A stretch of DNA of 64,000 nt. Source: Enterococcus sp. RIT-PI-f. GTDB taxonomy: Bacteria > Bacillota > Bacilli > Lactobacillales > Enterococcaceae. How positions within the stretch are numbered: the first letter of the stretch is position 1; each line of letters opens with the position of its first letter. Position numbers and translations under genes: made by a program. Location of the stretch: assembly GCF_001297065.1 (NCBI RefSeq), contig NZ_LHOX01000015.1, forward strand, positions 124,001 through 188,000, written 5' to 3'. The notes under the pieces are model-generated. The model was not told where the DNA came from. It worked only from the letters and a program-made list of their open reading frames with translations, and ran no database searches. Positions 1 to 8,687 of the stretch are shown here, piece by piece.

Positions 1-123
1 TTTCTATATAATTATTAAGAATATATTATACATTGTTAAGAAAGCTTTCGGAATTCATTCGTTTATTCCTAGTTTTTTATTAGCACGTGCACGTCATCTT
101 AGAAAGTAGAGAGGGGTATTCGA

Positions 124-1131
124 TTGTCCAGAGATAATCAGTTACTAGATGTTCAAAACCTTCATACAGGTTTCCGTATTAAAGATGATTACTATGATGC
201 AGTAGATGGTATTTCTTTCACCTTAGACCGCAATGAGATATTAGCGATCGTTGGAGAATCTGGCTGCGGAAAAAGTACATTAGCAACCACTATTATGGGA
301 TTGCATGATCCTAACAACACCAAAATCACGGGGGAAATCTTATATAAAGATTTAAATTTATCAAATTTAAATGAAACCCTGTACAACAAAATCCGCGGTA
401 ACGATATCGGGATGATCTTCCAAGATCCATTGTCAGCATTGAACCCATTGATGCGTATTGAAGATCAAATCAAAGAAGGTTTATCTTACCATACCGATAT
501 GTCAGCTGAACAGCGTCAAGCTCGGGCATTGGAATTATTAGAACAAGTTGGGATCCCAAATCCACCGCGGGTGGGTCGTCAATATCCCCATGAGTTATCT
601 GGGGGGATGCGGCAACGTGTCATCATTGCTATCGCGATTGCATGCAAACCGCCGATCATCATTGCGGATGAACCAACTACAGCGCTTGATGTAACGATTC
701 AAGCACAAATTTTGGATTTACTGAAAGATCTGCAAGAAGAAACGCAAACTGGGATTATTTTGATTACGCATGACTTAGGTGTCGTGGCTGAAATGGCTGA
801 TCGGGTAGCCGTGATGTATGGTGGACAATTCGTTGAAGTGGCTACTGCAGAAGAATTGTTTTCCAACCCGCAACACCCTTACACACAGTCATTATTAAAC
901 TCGATCCCACAAGAAAATTCTCAAAATGATGAGTTGCATGTGATCGAAGGCGTTGTGCCTTCTTTGAAAAACATGCCTCGTACAGGCTGTCGTTTCGCTG
1001 CACGGATTCCTTGGATCCCTGCAAGCGACCATGAAGAAAATCCGGTCTTGCATGAAGTTGCACCGGATCATCTAGTCCGTTGCACGTGCTACAAGCATTT
1101 CCATTTTAGAGACGAAGAAGGAGAAGTGTAG
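124..1131 (+). CDS. oppD: Oligopeptide ABC transporter ATP-binding protein OppD
   Basis: First ATPase of a five-gene peptide importer; it hydrolyses ATP at the inner face of the membrane to drive uptake through OppB/OppC. The 335-residue protein has the Walker A motif GESGCGKST at about residues 44-52, the ABC signature LSGGMRQR near 156, a Walker B ending in ADEPTTALD and the switch HDLGVV. The C-terminal tail carries the Cys-containing peptide-transporter extension (GCRF, then CTC). The start is TTG, chosen because AGAGAGGGG lies just upstream and no in-frame ATG is closer. The next gene begins directly after its stop codon. OppD versus DppD cannot be separated by eye; the peptide-transporter assignment is firm. 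Confidence 0.93.
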   Translation: MSRDNQLLDVQNLHTGFRIKDDYYDAVDGISFTLDRNEILAIVGESGCGKSTLATTIMGLHDPNNTKITGEILYKDLNLSNLNETLYNKIRGNDIGMIFQDPLSALNPLMRIEDQIKEGLSYHTDMSAEQRQARALELLEQVGIPNPPRVGRQYPHELSGGMRQRVIIAIAIACKPPIIIADEPTTALDVTIQAQILDLLKDLQEETQTGIILITHDLGVVAEMADRVAVMYGGQFVEVATAEELFSNPQHPYTQSLLNSIPQENSQNDELHVIEGVVPSLKNMPRTGCRFAARIPWIPASDHEENPVLHEVAPDHLVRCTCYKHFHFRDEEGEV

Positions 1132-2076
1132 ATGACAGAATTAATTACAATCAAAGATCTGAAAGTCCACTATCCAATTCGCAGCGGGTTCTTCAATCGC
1201 GTCACGGATTTTGTCTATGCTGTAGATGGCGTTGACTTTGTGATCGAAAAAGGCAAGACCTATGGTTTAGTAGGGGAATCAGGTTCAGGTAAATCGACGA
1301 CTGGTAAAGCAATTGTCGGTTTAGAGAAAGTCACTAGCGGAGAAATCATTTATGAAGGCCAAGACGTGACGAAACGTGCGGCGCGCAAAAAAATGAACTA
1401 CAATAAAGATGTGCAAATGATCTTCCAAGATTCCATGTCGAGTTTGAATCCCAAAAAACGGGTCATCGATATCATTGCGGAACCATTACGAAACTTTGAA
1501 CGTCTAAGTGATCAAGAAGAAAAACAACGCGTCAAACGCTTGTTAGACATCGTGGGTATGCCTGAGGATGCTTTGTACAAATATCCCCATGAATTCTCTG
1601 GTGGTCAAAGACAACGTTTGGGTGTTGCCCGAGCAGTTGCTTCGAATCCTAAATTGATCGTAGCAGATGAACCTGTATCTGCATTGGATCTATCGGTTCA
1701 AGCGCAAGTATTGAACTTTATGAAACGCATCCAACAAGAATTCGGCTTAAGTTTCTTGTTTATCTCTCATGACTTAGGTGTCGTCAAACATATGTGTGAC
1801 AATATCGCGATCATGTACAAAGGCCGTTTTGTTGAGATCGGATCAAGAGAAGATATTTATCAAGATCCACGCCATATCTATACCAAGCGCTTATTATCAG
1901 CTATTCCTCAAATTGATGTAAAAAATCGTGAGGCCCATAAAGAAAACCGTCGTCGTGTAGAATTAGATTACGTGACGCATCAAAAAGATTATTATGATGA
2001 AACGGGTCGGGTGTATGATTTGCGGACAATTACCGCATCACATCAAGTCGCATTGAAAAATGGGGGTGCTGAATAA
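1132..2076 (+). CDS. oppF: Oligopeptide ABC transporter ATP-binding protein OppF
   Basis: Second ATPase of the peptide importer, pairing with OppD. The 314-residue protein shows Walker A GESGSGKST near residue 50, the signature FSGGQRQRLG, a Walker B with ADEPVSALD and the HDLGVV switch. It starts immediately after the oppD stop, with its ribosome-binding site (GAAGGAGAAG) inside the end of oppD. Its last base overlaps the oppB start, so the genes are translationally coupled. Length and motif order match OppF of Gram-positive bacteria. Confidence 0.93.
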   Translation: MTELITIKDLKVHYPIRSGFFNRVTDFVYAVDGVDFVIEKGKTYGLVGESGSGKSTTGKAIVGLEKVTSGEIIYEGQDVTKRAARKKMNYNKDVQMIFQDSMSSLNPKKRVIDIIAEPLRNFERLSDQEEKQRVKRLLDIVGMPEDALYKYPHEFSGGQRQRLGVARAVASNPKLIVADEPVSALDLSVQAQVLNFMKRIQQEFGLSFLFISHDLGVVKHMCDNIAIMYKGRFVEIGSREDIYQDPRHIYTKRLLSAIPQIDVKNREAHKENRRRVELDYVTHQKDYYDETGRVYDLRTITASHQVALKNGGAE

Positions 2077-3032
2077 TGTGGAAAACAATTCTACGTCGTT
2101 TGTTGTTGATGATCCCTCAAGTCATTATTTTGAGTATTTTGATTTTCTTGATTGCACAAGCAATGCCAGGGGATCCGTTTACCGGATTGATCAATCCAAA
2201 CCAAGATCCTGCGGTGATTGAACGGATGCGGGAAGCTGCTGGGTTGAATGATCCATGGTATACCCAATATTTCCGTTGGATCGGTAATGCCGTTCAAGGT
2301 GATTTTGGGCAAAGTTTTATCTATAAATTACCTGTAGCTACCTTACTATCAGGCCGGATCAGCAATACACTGTGGTTATCTTTGCTGACAGTGATTCTGA
2401 CCTATCTGATTGCCATTCCATTAGGGATGTTGGCAGGGCGCTACCAAGACTCTTTGATCGATAAAGCAGTTGTTGTCTATAACTTCTTTAGTTTTGCGGT
2501 TCCATTGTTTATCTTTGCTTTGTTGGCACTCTTCATTTTTGGGTATCGTTTGGGCTGGTTCCCAACGAGCGGCTCTGTCGTACCTGGTGTCAGCGGGATG
2601 GATGAATTCTGGAGTCGATTGTATCATTTGATTTTGCCATCGATTACCTCAGCTTTATTGGGGACTGCTGTCACGATTCAATATCTGCGCAGTGAAGTCA
2701 TCGATTCTAAATCACTGGATTTCGTTCGTACAGCACGTTCAAAAGGGGTGCCAACGAATAAAGTATTTTCACGCCACGTCTTCCGAAATGCCTCATTGCC
2801 GATCGCTTCACAAATGGGCTATGAGATCACTTCATTGATTGCTGGATCTGTGGTTATCGAAAAAATCTTTGCTTATCCAGGTGTAGGAAAACTATTTATC
2901 GATAGTATCGTACAGCGAGATTACGCAGTGATCACGTCATTGACGTTGATCTTAGGATTAGCGACACTGATCGGTACATTGTTGTCTGATATTATTATGA
3001 GTATTGTCGATCCAAGAATCAGAATCCAGTAA
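2076..3032 (+). CDS. oppB: Oligopeptide ABC transporter permease OppB
   Basis: Membrane permease of the peptide importer. The 318-residue protein has an N-terminal membrane segment, an extracytoplasmic stretch (about 35-95) and five further hydrophobic segments. The EAA loop that contacts the ATPase is visible as RTARSKGVPTNKVFSRHVFRNA. The start overlaps the last base of oppF. It is followed after a short gap by oppC, and together they form the translocation pore. Confidence 0.93.
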   Translation: MWKTILRRLLLMIPQVIILSILIFLIAQAMPGDPFTGLINPNQDPAVIERMREAAGLNDPWYTQYFRWIGNAVQGDFGQSFIYKLPVATLLSGRISNTLWLSLLTVILTYLIAIPLGMLAGRYQDSLIDKAVVVYNFFSFAVPLFIFALLALFIFGYRLGWFPTSGSVVPGVSGMDEFWSRLYHLILPSITSALLGTAVTIQYLRSEVIDSKSLDFVRTARSKGVPTNKVFSRHVFRNASLPIASQMGYEITSLIAGSVVIEKIFAYPGVGKLFIDSIVQRDYAVITSLTLILGLATLIGTLLSDIIMSIVDPRIRIQ

Positions 3033-3048
3033 TAGGAGGGGATAAAGC

Positions 3049-3966
3049 ATGTCTGAAAAAAAAGATAAAGATTTAAAACAAGAAAGTATCCCGCCTATGG
3101 GATTAAAAATGATTTTTCGCGAATTTCTAAAAGACAGAATTGCCATTTTTTCTTTGGTATTTTTAGTCGCAGTTTTATTATTCGTGTTTATTGGTTCGGC
3201 GATGATCGATCAAACGCAAGTGATGCGTGTAAGTATCCTTGATAAGTATGCAGTGCCTGGCGCTGTTTCACCAAACGGCGGCACCTACCTTTTAGGGGCG
3301 GATGAAGGTGGCCGTGATGTTTGGGGACAATTGATCATTGGTGCCCGTAATTCGATTTTGATTGGTTTTTCCATTACGATCATTACCTCGATCGTAGGGG
3401 TTGGCCTAGGGATCATTTCTGGTTACTATGGCGGCATGATCGACAATATTTTGATGCGTATCGTTGATTTCGTGATGATCTTGCCAATCATGTTGATCAT
3501 TATCGTTATCGTGTCGATCGTTCCTCGTTATGATGTTTGGACCTTTATATGGGTCATGAGTGCCTTTTACTGGGTCGGGAAAGCACGGCTTTTCCGAAGC
3601 AAAACCTTGTCAGAAGGCCGTAGAGATTATGTTAGTGCGTCGAAAACATTAGGAACCAATGACTTTGTCATTATGTTCCGAGAAATCATGCCAAACTTGA
3701 GCTCATTGATCATCACCAACTTAACAATGAACTTTGCAGCCAATATTGGTATTGAAACGACACTAACATTCTTAGGTTTTGGTCTACCAACGAATGTGCC
3801 AAGTTTAGGGACATTGATTGGGTATGCCAGCAGTGGTGATGTGCTGGTCAATAGACAGTGGATTTGGTTACCCGCGTCAATTCTGATTTTGGTTTTGATG
3901 TTGAGTATAAATTACGTTGGTCAAGCATTCAAGCGTTCAGCAGATGCGCGTCAACGGTTAGGATAA
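3049..3966 (+). CDS. oppC: Oligopeptide ABC transporter permease OppC
   Basis: Second permease of the peptide importer, 305 residues. It has a charged cytoplasmic N-terminus (MSEKKDKDLKQES), a first membrane segment at about 32-52, the conserved LGADEGGRDVWGQLIIGARNS region typical of OppC/DppC, and a C-terminal set of membrane segments with an EAA loop (YVSASKTLGTNDFVIMFREI). The ribosome-binding site is TAGGAGGGG at about 3032-3040. It lies between oppB and the binding protein oppA. Confidence 0.93.
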   Translation: MSEKKDKDLKQESIPPMGLKMIFREFLKDRIAIFSLVFLVAVLLFVFIGSAMIDQTQVMRVSILDKYAVPGAVSPNGGTYLLGADEGGRDVWGQLIIGARNSILIGFSITIITSIVGVGLGIISGYYGGMIDNILMRIVDFVMILPIMLIIIVIVSIVPRYDVWTFIWVMSAFYWVGKARLFRSKTLSEGRRDYVSASKTLGTNDFVIMFREIMPNLSSLIITNLTMNFAANIGIETTLTFLGFGLPTNVPSLGTLIGYASSGDVLVNRQWIWLPASILILVLMLSINYVGQAFKRSADARQRLG

Positions 3967-3983
3967 ACTAAGGAGGATACAGG

Positions 3984-5768
3984 ATGAAGAAAAATATTTT
4001 TGGTATGGTCACTCTTTTGTCAGTGTTAGCATTGGCAGCTTGTGGCAGTAATAGTGGTGGAACAGATTCATCTGACGGCAGCAACTCAGCTACTGAAACA
4101 GAAGATGTGAGCAGCTTCCCGACTTCAGTTACAAATGATGCAGACGCAGTGGACGGCGGTACACTTGACGTTGCAGTGGTAATGGATACACAGTTCCAAG
4201 GATTGTTCCAAACAGAATTCTATCAAGATGCGTATGATGCTCAATTCATGTCTCCAAGTAATGAAAGTCTGTTTTTAACAGATGCTGACTTCAAAATCGT
4301 GGATGGCGGCGCAGCAAACTTAGAAATCGATCAAGACAACAATACAGCAACGATCACATTGCGTGACAATTTAAAATGGTCTGACGGTGAAGATGTAACC
4401 GCAGATGACGTGATTTTCTCTTATGAAGTAATCGGTAACAAAGACTACACAGGTGTGCGTTATGACAGCAACTTCACAAACATCGTCGGCATGGAAGATT
4501 ACCATGATGGCAAATCTGATACGATCTCAGGTATCACAAAAGAAAGCGACAAAGTCGTAACAATCGAATACAAACAAGTACATCCAGGTATGTTACAAGC
4601 TGGTGGCGGTGTGTGGGCTTCTGCACTACCAAAACATACGTTTGACGGCATTGCGATCAAAGATATGGAATCAAGTGATCCCGTTCGTAAAAACCCAGTT
4701 GTGTTTGGTCCTTATGTAATGTCTAACATCGTTTCTGGTGAGTCTGTAGAATATGTACCAAACGAATATTACTATGGTGGTGCACCAAAACTAGATAAGT
4801 TATCATTTAAAGCAGTTCCATCTGCGTCAATCGTAGAAGGTTTGAATGCGAAACAATATGATCTAGCTTTATCAATGCCAACAGATACGTATCCAACATA
4901 TAAAGACACTGATGGTTATCAAATCTTAGGCCGTCCAGAACAAGCATATACTTATATTGGTTTCAAATTAGGTACATGGGATTCTGATGCTAATGAAGTT
5001 GTAACAGATCCAGATGCAAAAATGGCAGACAAATCATTGCGCCAAGCAATGGGCTATGCATTAGACAATGATGCAGTCGGCAGCCGTTTCTACAATGGTT
5101 TGCGTACAAACGCAACGACTTTGATCCCACCAGTATTTGGTACATTGCATGATACAGAGATTGAAGGCTATACGTACAACATCGACAAAGCAAACCAATT
5201 GCTTGATGATGCAGGCTACGAAGATGTGGATGGCGATGGCATGCGTGAAGACAAAGATGGCGAAAAATTAACGATCAATTTTGCGTCAATGTCAGGTGGC
5301 GAAACAGCGCAACCATTGGCTGATTACTACATCCAACAATGGAATGAAATCGGACTAGATGTACAATATACAACTGGTCGTTTGATCGACTTCCAAGCAT
5401 TCTATGACAAATTAGAAAATGATGATCCTGAAATCGATGTATACCAAGGCGCTTGGGGTACAGGTTCAGATCCATCACCTTCAGGTTTGTATGGTGCGAC
5501 AGCAGCATATAACTACACACGTTTCTCTTCAGATGAAAACACGAAGCTATTAGAAGCAATCGATTCAACGGATTCATTTGATGATACAAAACGCAAAGAA
5601 GCATTTGATGCATGGCAAGAATACGCATTTGACGAAGCATTCGTTATCCCAACACTTTACCGTAATGAAGTATTACCTATTTCAGACCGTGTGAAAGATT
5701 TTGATTGGGCATACGATGTTGACCATAACCCATGGGCAACTGTTTCTGTTACTGCAGAATCTCGCTGA
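3984..5768 (+). CDS. oppA: Oligopeptide-binding lipoprotein OppA
   Basis: Extracytoplasmic substrate-binding lipoprotein of the peptide importer, 594 residues, belonging to solute-binding family 5. The N-terminus is a lipoprotein signal with lipobox LAAC, so Cys20 is the expected lipidated residue, followed by a Gly/Ser/Asp-rich linker. The family motif region LRDNLKWSDGEDVTADDVIFSYE is present in the first third. A strong AAGGAGG lies upstream, and a terminator follows the gene, so it closes the operon. Codon use is more biased (AAA, GAA, ACA) than in the neighbouring sugar loci, consistent with high expression. Confidence 0.93.
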   Translation: MKKNIFGMVTLLSVLALAACGSNSGGTDSSDGSNSATETEDVSSFPTSVTNDADAVDGGTLDVAVVMDTQFQGLFQTEFYQDAYDAQFMSPSNESLFLTDADFKIVDGGAANLEIDQDNNTATITLRDNLKWSDGEDVTADDVIFSYEVIGNKDYTGVRYDSNFTNIVGMEDYHDGKSDTISGITKESDKVVTIEYKQVHPGMLQAGGGVWASALPKHTFDGIAIKDMESSDPVRKNPVVFGPYVMSNIVSGESVEYVPNEYYYGGAPKLDKLSFKAVPSASIVEGLNAKQYDLALSMPTDTYPTYKDTDGYQILGRPEQAYTYIGFKLGTWDSDANEVVTDPDAKMADKSLRQAMGYALDNDAVGSRFYNGLRTNATTLIPPVFGTLHDTEIEGYTYNIDKANQLLDDAGYEDVDGDGMREDKDGEKLTINFASMSGGETAQPLADYYIQQWNEIGLDVQYTTGRLIDFQAFYDKLENDDPEIDVYQGAWGTGSDPSPSGLYGATAAYNYTRFSSDENTKLLEAIDSTDSFDDTKRKEAFDAWQEYAFDEAFVIPTLYRNEVLPISDRVKDFDWAYDVDHNPWATVSVTAESR

Positions 5769-5781
5769 TCTTTGATTGATG

Positions 5782-5812
5782 AAAGACGTTCCTTTTGGGG
5801 CGTCTTTTTTTT
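5782..5812 (+). terminator. Rho-independent terminator of the opp operon
   Basis: AAAGACG at 5782-5788 pairs with CGTCTTT at 5801-5807 and is followed by a run of T. It lies just after the oppA stop. Confidence 0.8.
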
Positions 5813-5881
5813 GTGGGAGTTGATACTTTGGGAAAATCAGGTAATATTAAATTATACTGAATTTAGATGGAGTTGGCTGTG

Positions 5882-6856
5882 ATGATTGATAAAATAAAGG
5901 ATTTTTTTTTCCAAGAAACACTTATTGAGAAAATGCAAAGTGTTCATGGGCAAAATATCAATGATTTAGAATTAGACTTTAAAAGTGAAGCTATTCCTCA
6001 GATACCTGAAGAGATTTATTTTGAGGACGGAAATATTTTCATCAGCAAACATCATCGATATGCCCCAATGCCTGCGCATAGACACGCGTTTGTGGAATTA
6101 AACTATATGCTTTCAGGAAAGAGCAATCATAGAATCAATGGAGAAGAAATTTTTTTAGAGCAAGGAGAAATTCTGATGCTAGATAAAAATTCTATCCAAG
6201 AAATTGATGCTTTAAGTAAAAATGATATTTTAATCAATATATTGATTAAAGAGTCATCAATCAGTACAGAGCTAATAGTTAATATGATAAAATCATCTAG
6301 CGTTGTTAATGAGTTTTTGCTTACTAGTCATAGTGAAGTGAAACAGAAATACCCGCATTTAATTTTTAGAACCGGAAACAACAAAAGAGTCCAAGATTTG
6401 ATTGAAAATATGCTGATCGAGTTTTTTGAAAAAAAACCTTACTATATGCGTTCTCTTAATTTAAACCTATCGATCTTATTGATTGAAATGACTCGCCTAC
6501 TAGAAGCAGAAAACTTAAATCAACAAAATATCTGTGATAATGAATTATTAAATTTATTAAGTTACATTGAAAAGAATTATAAGGAAGCAACTCTTTCAAT
6601 AATCGCAAAGGAATTTGGCTATAACAAAGATTACTTGAGTTATAAATTGAAAAAACAAACGGGTTCCTCTTTTCAAGAACTTTTAAATAATATACGTTTT
6701 AAAAAAGCATATGAACTTATTGCAGAAACAAACTTAAGTTTCGAACGAATAGCAGAAATTATTGGCTATAATTCTACCGCAGCTTTATATAAATTGTGTG
6801 CCAAGTATACTCAAATGCGTCCGAGTGAAATAAGGAATCAAAGAAATATATTTTGA
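5882..6856 (+). CDS. AraC-family transcriptional regulator with cupin-like sensor domain
   Basis: Likely sugar-responsive regulator of the rhamnosidase/importer locus that follows. About 324 residues. The N-terminal half contains the AraC-type cupin pattern (HHRYAPMPAHRHAFVELNYML, then GEILMLDKNS). The C-terminal 100 residues are a two-helix-turn-helix AraC domain (IAKEFGYNKDYLSYKLKKQTG and IAEIIGYNSTAALYKLCAKY). An upstream ATG at 5867 is in frame, but the GGAG at 5869-5872 is well placed only for the ATG at 5882, so I use that start. The gene is AT-rich and followed closely by the GH78 gene with its own promoter. The inducer is unknown. Confidence 0.85.
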   Translation: MIDKIKDFFFQETLIEKMQSVHGQNINDLELDFKSEAIPQIPEEIYFEDGNIFISKHHRYAPMPAHRHAFVELNYMLSGKSNHRINGEEIFLEQGEILMLDKNSIQEIDALSKNDILINILIKESSISTELIVNMIKSSSVVNEFLLTSHSEVKQKYPHLIFRTGNNKRVQDLIENMLIEFFEKKPYYMRSLNLNLSILLIEMTRLLEAENLNQQNICDNELLNLLSYIEKNYKEATLSIIAKEFGYNKDYLSYKLKKQTGSSFQELLNNIRFKKAYELIAETNLSFERIAEIIGYNSTAALYKLCAKYTQMRPSEIRNQRNIF

Positions 6857-6899
6857 TTCATAAATAGGATTTGGATAAACAAAGACCAGTATATGAACA

Positions 6900-6928
6900 T
6901 TGAACAACGTTTGGAATCCGCTTACAAT
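6900..6928 (+). promoter_or_regulatory. Promoter of the GH78-like gene
   Basis: A -35 box TTGAAC at 6900-6905 and a -10 box TACAAT at 6923-6928 are separated by exactly 17 bases. They lie 44 bases upstream of the GH78 start codon. Confidence 0.6.
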
Positions 6929-6971
6929 CTATTTGAGAGATTTACACAAATAGATGAGGAGGTACAAATGT

Positions 6972-8552
6972 ATGTCATTTGATTTTCAAATAAATAATCA
7001 AGTTGAATGGGCATTGGATAAAGAGTTGCTGCATAAAGCGGAGATACATAAACCTGTGTTGAATAAGAAACAGATACATCCGAATAGAATAGTTGAATTG
7101 GTGACAGATAAAAATGCTGCATATGGGTTTAATGTTTTGCCATCCCCAATTGGGATTGAACAACTCTCTCAGCAGCTTATAGGCAAGGATGAATCAATTA
7201 TATTGGATCTTGGCAACCATTATGTTGGCACATTTTCCGTGTCAATAAATTCTGTTGGTTCGCCGATGGATGCACCGCTATATCTTAGATTGAAGTTTGC
7301 AGAAATTCCAGCAGAACTAGGGTTTGATTCGCAAGATTACAAAGGATGGCTTTCAAAATCATGGATTCAAGAAGAATATATCCATATAGATGTTTTGCCT
7401 AAAAAACTTGAATTGCCAAGAAGATACAGTTGCCGGTTCATAGAAATAGAAGTACTTGATACTTCTCCAAAATGGAAAGCATCGTTTGAAAATCCGATTT
7501 TTATATCCGAAAGTGCAGTAGATATGAAGACAGCCGCATCAAGCAAAATTACGGATCCTGAACTTTCAAAGATATACGATGTATCATTAAAAACATTGGC
7601 AGATTGTATGCAAGATGTTTTTGAAGATGGACCAAAACGGGATCGTCGTTTGTGGTTAGGAGACTTAAGGCTGCAAGCTTCAGCAAATTATAAAACCTTT
7701 CAATCAAATGATTTAGTTAAAAGGTGTTTATATCTTTTTGGCGGCATGACAACAAAAGAAGGGAAAATTCCGGCAAATGTTTTCACAGCACCTGCGTTGA
7801 TTCCTGACGATACTTTCTTATTTGACTATAGTCTATTTTTTGTTTCAATTTTAGAAGAATATTTCCACGTTACTAATGATATTGCGGTTCTAAAAGACTT
7901 ATATCCCGTATCGAAGAAACAGATAGACTTAGCCTTGGCATTGGTAGATAGTGAAGGTAGATTGAACTTACAAGATGATTGGCCTGTTTTTATTGATTGG
8001 TCGGATGATTTTGATAAAAGAACTGCTGCGCAAGGAGTCTTGATTTATTGCCTAAAATCATTTTGTTTATTGGCAAAAGAAATGAGAGATTTAGATTATA
8101 CAAAATATGTGCAACAGTTAGAAAAATTAGAGTCGTTTGCTAAACAAAAATTATTTAATGAAGAAAAGCAGCAATTTATTATTGAAGGGACAGATGAGAT
8201 CAATTGTGCCAGTCAAGTATGGATGATCTTAGCTGGTGTTTTCTCACCTGAAATAAATAAGCAAATAGCTAAAAAGATGATTTTGAAACAGTTCCCTGTC
8301 AAAGGTTTTGGTACACCATATATGTATCATCATTTGGTAGAGGCACTTTTTATAGCTGGATCAAATCAAGAAGCAATCACTTTGATGAAAACATATTGGG
8401 GGAAGATGATTGAATTAGGTGCTGATACTTTTTGGGAGGCTTTTAAACCAGAAACACCTGATTTTTCGCCATATGGTAGTCCGATAATTTCATCATTTTG
8501 TCACGCTTGGTCTTGCACACCAGTTACGTTAATCAATACTTATCTTAAATAA
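6972..8552 (+). CDS. GH78-like alpha-L-rhamnosidase (six-hairpin glycosidase)
   Basis: Predicted intracellular glycosidase that removes terminal alpha-L-rhamnose (family knowledge). About 526 residues with no signal peptide. An N-terminal beta-rich region (about 1-190) precedes an (alpha/alpha)6-type catalytic domain. The GH78 signature DGPKRDRRLWLGD begins at residue 219, and a second acidic segment, TFWEAF with Glu489, lies where the family base is expected. The ATG at 6954 is in frame, but AGGAGG at about 6957-6962 fits the start at 6972. The protein is shorter than many multidomain rhamnosidases, as in the intracellular forms. The neighbouring AraC regulator and YesMN/importer genes support use of plant rhamnosides or rhamnogalacturonan fragments. 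The exact substrate is not provable here. Confidence 0.8.
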   Translation: MSFDFQINNQVEWALDKELLHKAEIHKPVLNKKQIHPNRIVELVTDKNAAYGFNVLPSPIGIEQLSQQLIGKDESIILDLGNHYVGTFSVSINSVGSPMDAPLYLRLKFAEIPAELGFDSQDYKGWLSKSWIQEEYIHIDVLPKKLELPRRYSCRFIEIEVLDTSPKWKASFENPIFISESAVDMKTAASSKITDPELSKIYDVSLKTLADCMQDVFEDGPKRDRRLWLGDLRLQASANYKTFQSNDLVKRCLYLFGGMTTKEGKIPANVFTAPALIPDDTFLFDYSLFFVSILEEYFHVTNDIAVLKDLYPVSKKQIDLALALVDSEGRLNLQDDWPVFIDWSDDFDKRTAAQGVLIYCLKSFCLLAKEMRDLDYTKYVQQLEKLESFAKQKLFNEEKQQFIIEGTDEINCASQVWMILAGVFSPEINKQIAKKMILKQFPVKGFGTPYMYHHLVEALFIAGSNQEAITLMKTYWGKMIELGADTFWEAFKPETPDFSPYGSPIISSFCHAWSCTPVTLINTYLK

Positions 8553-8579
8553 GTGTTTTCTGGCGTACGTCAAAGTATA

Positions 8580-8677
8580 ACTATAAAAAGCTATATTCCT
8601 ATGAAGCGACCCCAAAAAGTTAGACCAGATACCTAACTTTTGGAGGTCACTACACTGAGAGTATGGCTTTTTATAGT
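8580..8677. repeat. Long imperfect inverted repeat with IS3-like ends
   Basis: The outer arms ACTATAAAAAGC (8580-8591) and GCTTTTTATAGT (8666-8677) are perfect complements. Inside, 8602-8654 begins TGAAGCGACC and ends GGTCACTACA, and it reads as the left and right terminal repeats of an IS3/IS150-group element joined with about 8 bases between them. The whole can fold into one hairpin of roughly 44 imperfect pairs. It sits between the convergent GH78-like and response-regulator genes and could terminate transcription from both sides. No transposase is present. Confidence 0.6.
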
Positions 8678-8687
8678 GTAAGCATAT

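Noticed and set aside
1-123. A promoter for the opp operon in the first 123 bases
   Set aside because: The stretch is AT-rich with several weak boxes (such as TATTAT and TTGTTA), none with convincing spacing. The GCACGTGC palindrome at 83-90 is too short to interpret.
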